In this document: positions 34,696 through 43,034 of the stretch, piece by piece | Position numbering within the stretch: position 1 is the first letter of the stretch | Layout: each line of letters starts with the position of its first letter | DNA from: Fen-1245 sp963835535 | Lineage (GTDB): Bacteria; Gemmatimonadota; Gemmatimonadetes; Gemmatimonadales; JACORV01 | Reading direction: 5' to 3' | Length of the DNA: 64,000 nt | Assembly (NCBI GenBank): GCA_963835535.1 | Contig: CAWIFL010000004.1 | Coordinates: 310,001 to 374,000, forward strand | Notes under the pieces: generated by a model | What the model saw: only the letters and a program-made list of their open reading frames with translations | What the model was told of the DNA's origin: nothing | Databases searched by the model: none | Made by a program: the position numbers and the translations under genes

Positions 34696-35342
34696 GGGGG
34701 CTGCTGCTCTTCCTCCTGGCATTCGCTTTGGGCTTCATCGCGGCCGTCCCGATCGGCGGCTCACAGGTGGAAATGGCGAAGCGCGCGGTGCACGGACACC
34801 TGCGCGCCGCCGCCGCGGTCATCCTCGGCTCGGTCAGCTCGGACGTCATGTACGGCGCCGTGGCCCTCTTCGGCCTCGCGCCACTCCTCGAGACGCGGTG
34901 GGTGTTGGCGTCCCTGAACGCCGCCGGGGCGGTGGTCCTGTGGGTCCTCGCGTTCCTGACGCTCCGGGCGAGTCGCAGGCCGCACGAGCTCGGGGGAGCG
35001 GACTCCCCTCTGGCCAGCCGGCGGTGGGCGTATCTGACCGGCTTCTCCCTGGCCGTCAGCAACCCGCAGATGATGCTGTCGTGGCTGCTGGCGGTCGCGC
35101 TGGCCAAGTACCTCGGTCTCGCGTCGCCGTTCCCGCCGGGCGCGAAGGCGCTCTTCATCGCCGGGGGCGCCGCCGGACTCGGCGGATACCTCACGGTGCT
35201 GGGAGCGGTCGTGTACCGCCTCAAGCACGTCATTCCGCTGTCGGCCATCGGCCGCGTCTACGTCTGGTTGGCCTTCACGCTGGTCGCGCTGTCGGGGGTG
35301 TTCGTGTTCGCCGCGGTGCGGTTCTTCGTCGCCGCTCCCTGA
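34692..35342 (+). CDS. LysE/RhtB-type membrane exporter
   Basis: 216 residues from GTG 34692, GTGA-coupled to the GT9 gene. Six membrane helices are visible. The N-terminal FALGFIAAVPIGGSQVEMAKRAVHG resembles the LysE start (GPxx-type turn with a following charged helix), and VSNPQMMLSWLLAV matches the conserved NP-x-x(2)-W of helix 4. The family exports amino acids. The substrate is unknown; the operon link with a glycosyltransferase may be accidental. Confidence 0.75.
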   Translation: MRGLLLFLLAFALGFIAAVPIGGSQVEMAKRAVHGHLRAAAAVILGSVSSDVMYGAVALFGLAPLLETRWVLASLNAAGAVVLWVLAFLTLRASRRPHELGGADSPLASRRWAYLTGFSLAVSNPQMMLSWLLAVALAKYLGLASPFPPGAKALFIAGGAAGLGGYLTVLGAVVYRLKHVIPLSAIGRVYVWLAFTLVALSGVFVFAAVRFFVAAP

Positions 35343-35358
35343 TCGGCAGCAGGGGGCC

Positions 35359-35383
35359 CTTCGGCCGGCGCTAAAGGCCGAAG
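35359..35383. terminator. Possible bidirectional terminator between convergent genes
   Basis: An 8-bp perfect stem (35359-35366 with 35376-35383) and 9-nt loop lie between the LysE-like gene and the DUF5916 gene; the right arm lies in the last codons of the latter. No T-tract. Confidence 0.35.
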
Positions 35384-37758
35384 AGGTAGGAGATCTTCGC
35401 GAAGAAGCCGTCGGAGAGGCGGCTCACCTGCCGGCCCACCGCGCAGCGCGTGTCGAACTCGGAGCACGACGCGCCGTAGCCGAGGTAGACCAGGGTGCCG
35501 GGGCTGGGCCGGAACGAGAAGAGCCAGTCCACGCGCAGCAGTCGCGACGTGCTGGGTCCGACGACGCTCCCGTCGATGACGATCGGCGCGCCGGTCGCCG
35601 GATCCTTGAGCGCGTCGCTCCGCAGGTCCGTGTACTGGCCCACGACGCGGAAGAAGGTGAACCGCGTCGCCTGGTACTCCACCAAGAGGCGCGGGATGTC
35701 CTCGCTCGAGAACCAGGTGCCATCGAGCCTGTGGAGCACCAGCCGGGAGTACTGGCCGGAAATCCGCAGCGCCCGGGTGGGCCTGAGGTCGATCTGCCCG
35801 CTCACCGACGCGTAGGTCCCGCGGGATCCCTCGGGGAAGATCGCCGTCGCCCCGCCGCCGGCGCTCACGGTGCCGGTGAACTGGCGCCAGGTGGGCGTCG
35901 TGAGGCCCCCGGTCACCGACCACAGATTCGTGAGGGCGCCGGGGATCGCGAACGGGTTGGTGAGGGAGCCGGAGGGCGTGACGGCGACACGGTACGCGCC
36001 GTAAGGCTGGCCGTTGTAGCCGACGGAATTGACGTTGAAAGTGTAGTCCTGGCGCGTGAACGTCACATTGGGCTGCCACCAGCCGCGCAGCGTCGCCTGG
36101 AAGGTGTAGTTCTCGCTCCCCTCGACCGGGGACTGCTTGGCGAAGCCGTCGTAGCTCCACAGCCGGTCGAAGCGCTGGAAGGCCGACCAGGTCTCGACCA
36201 GCGCCCCGGGGCTCCCGTAGCCGGTGAAGCGGTTGAAGTAGGAGACGTCCACGACCCCGGTCCGGTTGATGAACCCGGCTGCGGCGTCGAAGTCGGGCGC
36301 GATGCCCGTGGCGTTCAGGTGGAAGCCCCACAGCGTGCCGGTGCGATCCCAGGTGGCCTGGGTCAGCGTGCCGCGGTGGAAGCCGCTCGAGTCGCGGAGC
36401 CAGGACGCCACGGCTTGCACCTCCACGTAGTAGAGCCGGGAGTGCACGATGTGGACGTCGGCGCCGGCCAGCCGCGAGTAGTCGCTGCCGTCGTCTCGCG
36501 TCGTGGCCACGAGGCCGAGGTTGGACAGCGGTCCCAGGTCGTACTTGATGCGGCTGATGCCGAACAGCGGATGGTGGCCGGTGAGGGACTGCGACGTGCC
36601 GTCGGCGGCGCCGATGGCGGCGATGGTCCAGGGCCCCGCCTTGCCCGCGAGCTTGGTGCCCCAGTCGGGGTTCACGATCTGGCGGGTGTAGATCAGGCGC
36701 GTGGCGAGGTTGAACGATCCGTTGGGTGTGTCCAGGAGCTCCAGCCCGTCGAGGAAGAACGGGCGCTTCTCCGGGTAGAAGAGGGCGAAGCGCTGGTTCA
36801 GCGTCACCTGGCCGACGTCGGCCTCGACCTGCGAGAAGTCGGGCTTGTAGGTGCCGTCGAGCGACAGGTTGGGCGTCAGGCCGTAGTGCGCGTCCAGGCC
36901 GAGCCGCGTCGTGTCCGCGTACCGATACCTGCCGGTCGTATCCGGCGCGCCGTCCACGCGCTCGGTGGCCACCGGCGTGACGTCCAGCACCAGGCCGCGA
37001 CGCAGGTCGTGCAACCCGTCCAGCCACCCCGACTGGTTCATGAAGCTCGCGCTCGCGCGGACCACGGGCGCCCAGGAGTCCTGGTAGCCGGAATGCTGGA
37101 CCCGCCTCAGCACGTTGAGGCCCCACGACTGCACACGGCCGCCGCCGTAGCGCAGGCTCTTGAACGGAATGCGGATCTCGACCTCGTACCCGCCTTCGAC
37201 CAGGCGGCCGCGGGACTCGAAGACGAAGTCGGGGTTCAGGTCCACGTTCCCGTCGAGGATATTCATCGACCCGAAGCCGCCGCCGCCGCTGTACGACCCC
37301 CCCGCGCCGCCGCCGTACGCGTCGCTGCGGATCCCGTCCTGCTGCACCCCGTACGGATTGACGCCGAAGAGGAAGGCGCGCCGCCGGTCGTTGTAGGTGT
37401 CGAGGAGGATCTGGACGTAGTCGTCGGCGTTGATGTTGTCGCGGTCGGCGTGCGTCGCGTGCACCACGTCCCCGTGCACTTCGCGGGCCCGGATGCCGAA
37501 GTAGATCGCCGTCGGCGAATACCAGACCAGGACCTCGGTCGGCTCCTCGGCGGGCCGGGAATCCGAGGGCTGGTACTGCGAAAACCCGACCAGGCGCGCC
37601 GCCTGCCGCCAGACCGGCTCGTCGAGACGGCCGTCCACCGTGATCGTCGTGTCGATGCGCGGGATCCGGACGTGCAGCTCGTGCTGCCGGCCGTCGTAGA
37701 CGGGGCCGGAGTCGGTGGGTGCCTGCAGGAGCGCAAGGAGCGCGAGGGCCGGAATCAC
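35371..37758 (-). CDS. DUF5916 outer-membrane protein with N-terminal carbohydrate-binding (CBM9-like) domain
   Basis: 795 residues with a short hydrophobic leader (IPALALLALLQAP). Residues about 28-220 form the CBM9-like sandwich (TITVDGRLDEPVWRQAARLVGF, later YEVEIRIPFKSLRY). The remainder has the repeated aromatic-ended strands of a beta-barrel (DGTYKPDFSQVEADVGQVTLNQRF, YPEKRPFFLDG) and ends in ISYLFGL, a typical outer-membrane C-terminus. The family is common in Bacteroidota and Gemmatimonadota; its role (glycan binding or peptide uptake) is not settled. It lies on the minus strand downstream of tolC, separated by a hairpin. Confidence 0.85.
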   Translation of the reverse strand: MIPALALLALLQAPTDSGPVYDGRQHELHVRIPRIDTTITVDGRLDEPVWRQAARLVGFSQYQPSDSRPAEEPTEVLVWYSPTAIYFGIRAREVHGDVVHATHADRDNINADDYVQILLDTYNDRRRAFLFGVNPYGVQQDGIRSDAYGGGAGGSYSGGGGFGSMNILDGNVDLNPDFVFESRGRLVEGGYEVEIRIPFKSLRYGGGRVQSWGLNVLRRVQHSGYQDSWAPVVRASASFMNQSGWLDGLHDLRRGLVLDVTPVATERVDGAPDTTGRYRYADTTRLGLDAHYGLTPNLSLDGTYKPDFSQVEADVGQVTLNQRFALFYPEKRPFFLDGLELLDTPNGSFNLATRLIYTRQIVNPDWGTKLAGKAGPWTIAAIGAADGTSQSLTGHHPLFGISRIKYDLGPLSNLGLVATTRDDGSDYSRLAGADVHIVHSRLYYVEVQAVASWLRDSSGFHRGTLTQATWDRTGTLWGFHLNATGIAPDFDAAAGFINRTGVVDVSYFNRFTGYGSPGALVETWSAFQRFDRLWSYDGFAKQSPVEGSENYTFQATLRGWWQPNVTFTRQDYTFNVNSVGYNGQPYGAYRVAVTPSGSLTNPFAIPGALTNLWSVTGGLTTPTWRQFTGTVSAGGGATAIFPEGSRGTYASVSGQIDLRPTRALRISGQYSRLVLHRLDGTWFSSEDIPRLLVEYQATRFTFFRVVGQYTDLRSDALKDPATGAPIVIDGSVVGPSTSRLLRVDWLFSFRPSPGTLVYLGYGASCSEFDTRCAVGRQVSRLSDGFFAKISYLFGL

Positions 37759-37782
37759 GGGAGCGGCAATCTACACGCGGCA

Positions 37783-37806
37783 CGGGCCCGAAGGAACTCG
37801 GGCCCG
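37783..37806 (-). terminator. Hairpin terminator between tolC and the DUF5916 gene
   Basis: A 9-bp perfect GC stem (37783-37791 with 37798-37806) with a 6-nt loop lies 77 bp after the tolC stop on the minus strand and 25 bp before the DUF5916 start. Confidence 0.5.
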
Positions 37807-37882
37807 CACGCTACGGTCTGGTACGGGGCAGCCTACTCGTATCGCAGCGCCGTGATCAAGGGGAGCATGGCCGGCGCAGCGG

Positions 37883-39251
37883 TCATAGCGAGTGCCCCAC
37901 GTACGCCTCGAGCTGGGCCCGGGCGATCAGGTAGTTGTATCGCGCCTGGACCAGCGCCACCTCGGCCTGGTTGGTCGAGACTTCCGCGGTCAGCATGTCC
38001 ACGATGGTGGAAGCGCCGAGCCGGTAGCGCTCGCGCTGCATCCGGAGGTTCTCCTGCGCCGCGGCCACCTGGGTGCGGGAGACGTCGATCTGCTCGCCGG
38101 CGGCGTCGAGCGCGGCGAGGGCTTGCGTGAGGTTCGCGTCGAGGAGGAGCCGCGCATCCCGCAGCTTGGCTTCGTTCGAGATGAGGTTGGCGTCGGCCTG
38201 CACGATGCCGGCCTCGCGCTGGAAGTTGTTGAAGAGCGGGTACGACAGCGACAAGCTGAGGCTCCAGCTGCCCGTGTACTTCTGGCTCGCAGTGGACGGC
38301 GTCGGGTTCCAGGGGAAGAGCACTTGGCCGGCCCACTGCTCCCGCGCCGCAGCGCTGAGCGTCGGCATGAGGGGCGAGCGGCTGGCCGAGAGGGAGGCGC
38401 GGGCTGCCGCCACGCTCGCCTGGGCCTCCACGACCGACGGCGCGTTCGCCATGGCCTCGGTGCGGAGCGCCGCCGTGTCGAGGCTCGTGATCCGGACTTC
38501 GAGCATGGTGTCGGGGACGCCCGCGACGCTGCCGACGAAGCCGATGGCACGCGCCAGGTTGGCCCGCGCGGTCCGCGCGTTGGCCTGCGCCTGGATCAGC
38601 GCCAGCTCCTGCGTGCCGTAGTCCACCTGCGCCGAGAGCGAGTCCGCCCGGGTCGTCGCGCCGAGGCGCAGCTTCTCCGGACGTCAGCTTGAGCTGCTCC
38701 TGCGAGCGCCGCACCTGCGTGACGGCGACGGTCACCAGCTCCTCGTCGGCCAGCTCGGTGAAGAAAGCCTGCTTGGTCGCGAGGTCCGTGGCGTACTGCT
38801 GGCCGATCAATGTGGCCGCGTTCAGGTCGGCGTTGGCGGACGCCAGCCGGGAATTGGCGCCGCGCTGGAAGCCGGTGAACAGGTTGAGATTCGCGCTCAG
38901 GCTGAAGGACGACTGGTCCGTCGGCGCGGTCGAGACGGTACCGGTGGACCCGATGCGCTGGGGGCTGCTCTTCGACGCACTCCCGGAGCCGCTCACCGAG
39001 GGCAGGTACGCCGCCCACGCCTGCGTCGTGCCCATGTCCGAGACGCGGATGTTCTGCTGCGCCTGCACCATGCCCGGGGCGTTCTGGCGACCGTCCTCCA
39101 GCGCTTCGCGGAGCGTGACCCGGCGGACGTTCGACGGGAGCTGGCGCAGCAGAACGCCGGTATCGGGGGTGGTGGGCTGCTGGCCGCGCGCGGCGCCGGC
39201 TGCGGCAGCCAGGGCGGTCAGGATCAGGGCGAAGGTGCGGCTCGTCGTCAT
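37883..39251 (-). CDS. TolC family outer-membrane efflux protein, frameshifted as sequenced
   Basis: The N-terminal part from ATG 39251 has a signal peptide (ALILTALAAAAGAARGQ) and the first TolC repeat (RVTLREALEDGRQNAPGMVQAQ to QEQLKLTS). At about 38680 the reading moves one frame: the continuation EKLRLGATTRADSLSAQVDY is in the frame that ends at 37883 with LEAYVGHSL. With a single-base correction the protein has about 455 residues and both TolC repeats, including the second-half SLSLSYPLFNNFQREAGI. It would form the outer-membrane tunnel of a tripartite pump. No periplasmic adaptor gene is adjacent, and only a 17-codon remnant of a possible permease follows. Confidence 0.85.
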
Positions 39252-39634
39252 GGCTTCCTCTGTTGCGCTGCGGCGGCGCTGTCGGCCCGGGCGCGCTCCG
39301 CCCGGTCGCGATCCAGCAGCTGCTGGTAGGGCGGCTGCTGCGCCGCTGTGAGCACGGCGCGGATCTCGTCGTTGACGCGGGTTCGCGCCGAGTCGATCTG
39401 CGGCCGGATGGTCACGAAGATCGCGTGCAGCTCGGGCCGGTGCCGGCGCAGGATCGCGGCGACGGAATCGTGCTGTGCGGCCGTGAGTCCCAGCTCGCGG
39501 GTGAGGTAGCCGGAGTAGCCGTCACCGCGCCCGCGATGTGATGCCCAGCTCTGCACGGCGAGCCCGGCCGCGAAGCCGGCGACCGCCACGGCGATCAGCA
39601 ATCCGATGGCCCAGGCCTTCGACTTGTCGAACAT
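39248..39634 (-). CDS. Membrane-anchored CpxP/Spy-like (LTxxQ-type) protein
   Basis: 128 residues. An N-terminal membrane helix (about 8-29) is followed by a helical periplasmic domain with ELGLTAAQHDSVAAILRRHRPEL, the LTxxQ-type motif of the heavy-metal resistance/CpxP/ZraP group, and a tail rich in Arg/Ala. Such proteins are periplasmic chaperones or metal sensors. It overlaps tolC downstream (ATGA) and follows the sigma/membrane pair, so the four genes look like one sigma-controlled envelope-stress operon. Confidence 0.75.
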   Translation of the reverse strand: MFDKSKAWAIGLLIAVAVAGFAAGLAVQSWASHRGRGDGYSGYLTRELGLTAAQHDSVAAILRRHRPELHAIFVTIRPQIDSARTRVNDEIRAVLTAAQQPPYQQLLDRDRAERARADSAAAAQQRKP

Positions 39635-39642
39635 CTCGTGTC

Positions 39643-39963
39643 CTAGTTCCCCAATGTTTCGGCGAGAACGTACGCCGTCCCGGTGCTCGCGCCGACCAGA
39701 TCAGCCGTCAGGGTCGGTGTCGCCGCAGGGGCGGTCTGCCCGCTCTGCAGTCCCGGGAGCGCCAGGACCAGCGCCAGGCCGACGATGGCGGCGATGATCC
39801 ACGGCCGGGCCCACGCCTCCAGCGCGGTCCACGGCAGGGCCGTAGCCGTCTCGTGCGCGGTGTGCCGCCGGTGCAGCGCCCCCGCCGCCCGCAGCAACAC
39901 GGCGTCGGTGAAGGCGCGGCCGTCGTCGTCCGGCTCCAGATACTGCTTGAGCAGGTCGTTCAT
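39643..39963 (-). CDS. Small single-pass membrane protein, probable anti-sigma factor
   Basis: 106 residues, ATGA-coupled to the sigma gene upstream. A 50-residue cytoplasmic N-terminal part (NDLLKQYLEPDDDGRAFTDAVLLRA) precedes one membrane helix (about 54-70) and a short Thr/Ala-rich outside tail. Size and position after an ECF sigma gene suggest an anti-sigma factor, though no zinc-binding pattern is present. Confidence 0.6.
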   Translation of the reverse strand: MNDLLKQYLEPDDDGRAFTDAVLLRAAGALHRRHTAHETATALPWTALEAWARPWIIAAIVGLALVLALPGLQSGQTAPAATPTLTADLVGASTGTAYVLAETLGN

Positions 39964-40493
39964 CTTTCCTCCATCTCGGCGCGCGGGTCGTAGGCCGCCA
40001 GCGCCACCCGCAGCGTCCGGCGGGCATGAAAGACGTCGGATCGCACGGTCCCTTCGGGGATTCTGAGCACCGCCGCGATCTCCGCGTGCGAATACCCTTC
40101 CACGTCGAACAGCGTCACCGCGACCCGCTGCCGCTCCGGCAGCTCTGCGAGGGCCGCGAACAGCTTGCCGCGAACCTCCGCCCCCATGGCGTCGGACACC
40201 GGCGACGACGTGCGCGACGGCGCCCGCTCGTCCAACGCGTCCGCCCGCCGCACGGTACGCCGCCGTACCAGGTCGATCGCCGCGTTGGTGGCGATCCGCA
40301 TCAACCAGGGACCGAACGGCCTCGACGGGTCGTACGTCTCGATCCGGTCGAGCGCGGAGAGGAAAGCGTCCTGTGCGGCGTCATCGGCGTCGTGTGCATC
40401 GCTGGTCACCGCGCGGGTCAGACGGCGGACCGCCGCCTGGTACCGCTGGACCAGCGCACCGAACGCGTCCCGATCGCCGGCGGCGGCCCGCAC
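39960..40493 (-). CDS. RNA polymerase sigma factor, ECF (sigma-70 family)
   Basis: 177 residues from GTG 40493. Region 2 has ADDAAQDAFLSALDRIETYDPSRPFGPWL and the melting segment RIATNAAIDLVRR; region 4 has LPERQRVAVTLFDVEGYSHAEIAAVL and a helix-turn-helix. The conserved N-terminus seems to extend further: the frame reads EDGDAALAVRAAAGDRDAF upstream of the GTG, with no ATG or GTG before it; a CTG at about 40532 would start this longer form. It leads a minus-strand operon with a membrane protein, a CpxP-like protein and TolC, which are likely targets. Confidence 0.88.
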   Translation of the reverse strand: MRAAAGDRDAFGALVQRYQAAVRRLTRAVTSDAHDADDAAQDAFLSALDRIETYDPSRPFGPWLMRIATNAAIDLVRRRTVRRADALDERAPSRTSSPVSDAMGAEVRGKLFAALAELPERQRVAVTLFDVEGYSHAEIAAVLRIPEGTVRSDVFHARRTLRVALAAYDPRAEMEER

Positions 40494-40559
40494 GGCGAGC
40501 GCGGCGTCGCCGTCCTCAGGTGTATTACGCAGGGGACATCCGGGGCGTTGGGAGGACGA

Positions 40560-41138
40560 TCACCCGGCGGAGCCGAGGCCGAGTTCGCGTTCCACCGGCC
40601 GCAGAGCCTGGATCACGAAGAGAATGTGATCGTCCAGCGGGACGCCCAATTCCTCCGCGCCTTCCCGGATTTCGTCGCGGTTGACGTTCCGGGCGAACGC
40701 CTTGTCCTTGAGCTTCTTCTTCACCGACGGCACCTCCAGGTCGGAGAGGCTCCGGCTGGGGCGCACCAGCGCGCAGGCGACGAGGAACCCGCACAGCTCG
40801 TCCACGGCGTAGAGCACCTTCGCGAGCTGCGTGTCGCGCGGCACCCCCGTATAAGATGCGTGGGCCAGGATCGCCCGTCGCAGCGGCTCGGGATACCCCT
40901 TCGCGGCGAGGATCTTCGCGCCCTCCGACGGATGCTCCTCCGTCGCGCTGCGGTTCGGATTGGGCCACTTCTCGTAGTCGAAGTCGTGGAGCAGGCCGAC
41001 CCCGCCCCACGTCTCCTCGTCCTCGCCGAACTTCCTCGCGTACGCGCGCATCGCGGCCTCGACCGCGTACATGTGCTTCCGGAGGGCCTCGGAGGGCGTG
41101 TACTCGTGCATCAATTGGAGAGCGTCGGTGCGGTTCAT
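40560..41138 (-). CDS. HD-domain (HDIG-type) phosphohydrolase
   Basis: 192 residues. The HD metal site appears as HMYAVEAAMRAYARKFG (first His) and GLLHDFDYEKWPNP (His-Asp). A later HASYTG and DELCGFLVACALVRP complete the usual helical bundle. Close relatives are small HDIG proteins often annotated as hydrolases of unknown substrate. It stands between the sigma operon and a TPR gene on the same strand. Confidence 0.85.
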   Translation of the reverse strand: MNRTDALQLMHEYTPSEALRKHMYAVEAAMRAYARKFGEDEETWGGVGLLHDFDYEKWPNPNRSATEEHPSEGAKILAAKGYPEPLRRAILAHASYTGVPRDTQLAKVLYAVDELCGFLVACALVRPSRSLSDLEVPSVKKKLKDKAFARNVNRDEIREGAEELGVPLDDHILFVIQALRPVERELGLGSAG

Positions 41139-41220
41139 GGTCCGTGAAGGGTAACGGGTTACGAAGGTGAACGAGCCGGCAGCGAGTGATAGGGTGATCT
41201 GGTGAGGGGGAGAAAGGCAA

Positions 41221-41247
41221 GGGCGGCGGCAGGAGGCGCCGCCGCCC
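41221..41247 (-). terminator. Rho-independent terminator of the TPR gene
   Basis: A perfect 10-bp GC stem (41221-41230 with 41238-41247), 7-nt loop, and on the minus strand a T/C-rich run right after it; it lies 24 bp after the TPR gene stop. Confidence 0.65.
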
Positions 41248-41270
41248 GTGCGGTTGGAGGCGGGAAGTGG

Positions 41271-42890
41271 CTAGGAGGGCCCCATCGCGAGCCGGGCGCG
41301 CCCCCGGTCGGCGTGGGCCATGAGCGTGCGATACACCTGCCGCAGGCGCCGCGCCGTCGGCCGGTCGCCGGCCTGCGTGGCGGCGCGGATTGCCCCGGCC
41401 AGTCCCCGCGCCCGCTGCGGCGCCCGTGCCAGGGAGGCGCTGTACGCCGCCAGCGCATCGGCGGGCCGCCCCGCCTCCAGGAGCAGGTCGCCTTGGAGCT
41501 CGCGCGCAGGGAGGATCGCGCCCGGTGTGACCGGGTGTTTCGGCGTGGCCTCCTCCAGATCTGCGGCCTCGCTCGCCAGCCGCAGCGCTGACGTCGTATC
41601 CGCCTCGGCGAGGGCCAGCCACGCCGACGCCGCGAGCCGCTGGGCGTGGACGGTGCCGGGCCAGATCGGCACGCGGGTCTGGGCGAGCGCTTCATCCACG
41701 GATGCCAGCGCGGCGAGAGCGCTCCGCGCGTCCGCCGTATCCCCTGCGCGTGCGGCTCCGATGGCGCGCGCGAAGTGCGTGACGGCGATCGCTCCCGGCT
41801 CCACGAGATCGGGCCGCAGCGTCAGCGCCGCAGCCTCACGCCAGCGACCGCGCTCCAGGGCGTAGCGCGCGGGAATCGCCGCGAGCGCGTACTCCGCCGC
41901 CGGTGCGTGGGGCGGCATGACCTTCCGCATCCGGGCCGCGTCATCCACGAGCCGCCGGGCCGCGCCGTCCCGCCCCTCCTGGAGATAGGCGTACGCCATG
42001 TAGTCCATCGAGTGCAGCCGCTGGTCCCACACCGCGTCCATGTGCTGCGCGACCTCGTACTGCCGGGCCGCGGCGACCGCGGCCGTGTTGGACGCGATGG
42101 AGGCGTCCCACATCCCCAGGCGCGTGTAGATGTGCGACGGCATGTGCCGCGCATGCGGGACCGACGGCGCGATGGCGGCGTAGCGGTCCGCCGCCCGCAC
42201 CGCACGGTCGGCGAGCGCCGGCGAGTCGTACGCGTGGATCAGATAGTGGGCGAGGCCCGGGTGGTTGGGCTCGACCTGGAAGAGCGGCTCGAGCAGGTCG
42301 CCCGCCTGCCGCTGCAGCGCGTTGGTCGTGTCGGGCGGTGAGTTCTGTGCCACGGCGACCAGGCTGAGTCCGTAGAAAATCGTCGCCTCGGTGTCTGCGG
42401 GCTCGTCCTCGTGAACGCGCTTCAGGCCGTCGCTCCACGCCCGCACCCGGTCCACGAAGCGCGTCTGCGCGTCGCCCGCGTAGAACGCGCTGATCGCGTC
42501 CACGTAGCCGTGCTCGCGCGGCGTCGGAGCGCTCGCCCGCCGCGCCCGAGCTGAGAGCGCCGCCCCGTTCTCGATGTCCTGGGCGGATGACGGCGCCCAC
42601 AGCGGATGCATGAGACTGGTCGCCTCCCCCCAGTACGCCAGCGCGCACATGGAGTCGGCGCGGGCCGCGTCGGCGAAGGCCCGGCCCGCCTGCTCGTACC
42701 AGAAGGAGTGGAGCAGCGCCACGCCGCGCTCGACGCTCGCCGCGGCTGCGGCAGTGCACGAGGACGGGAAGTGCACCCGCCCCAGATGCGCGGGCGGCGT
42801 GCCGCCGTGCTCGGCCATGTCCATCTGAGCCGCGACCGGGGAGGCGGCCATACATAGGCAAACGGCGAGGAGCGGCGCGCGCGTCGTCAT
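41271..42890 (-). CDS. Secreted TPR-repeat protein
   Basis: 539 residues with a signal peptide (LLAVCLCMAASPVAAQ). Helix pairs with TPR character run through most of it: SVERGVALLHSFWYEQAGRAFADAARAD, then GEATSLMHPLW, HYLIHAYDSPALADRAVRAA and a late EAGRPADALAAYSASLARAP repeat. The HARHMPSHIYTRLGMW segment, with three His, recurs in this family of bacterial proteins and could bind a metal. No catalytic domain is seen. It probably acts as a periplasmic scaffold of unknown role. Confidence 0.78.
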   Translation of the reverse strand: MTTRAPLLAVCLCMAASPVAAQMDMAEHGGTPPAHLGRVHFPSSCTAAAAASVERGVALLHSFWYEQAGRAFADAARADSMCALAYWGEATSLMHPLWAPSSAQDIENGAALSARARRASAPTPREHGYVDAISAFYAGDAQTRFVDRVRAWSDGLKRVHEDEPADTEATIFYGLSLVAVAQNSPPDTTNALQRQAGDLLEPLFQVEPNHPGLAHYLIHAYDSPALADRAVRAADRYAAIAPSVPHARHMPSHIYTRLGMWDASIASNTAAVAAARQYEVAQHMDAVWDQRLHSMDYMAYAYLQEGRDGAARRLVDDAARMRKVMPPHAPAAEYALAAIPARYALERGRWREAAALTLRPDLVEPGAIAVTHFARAIGAARAGDTADARSALAALASVDEALAQTRVPIWPGTVHAQRLAASAWLALAEADTTSALRLASEAADLEEATPKHPVTPGAILPARELQGDLLLEAGRPADALAAYSASLARAPQRARGLAGAIRAATQAGDRPTARRLRQVYRTLMAHADRGRARLAMGPS

Positions 42891-43034
42891 ACAAAACTCT
42901 CGTTGTCGGGAAGGACGAGAACGTGACCGAAGTGCCGCAGGAGGTCAAGACCTGCTGCGGTCAGCACCGCCGTCCACCTGTCTGGAAATTCGAGGCGGGA
43001 CGGGCGTCCTGCTTCTATGGTGTAAAGTTGCTGT

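Noticed and set aside
35731..38130. 799-codon plus-strand frame opposite DUF5916 and tolC
   Set aside because: Shadow frame; the minus strand encodes recognisable outer-membrane proteins in the same place.
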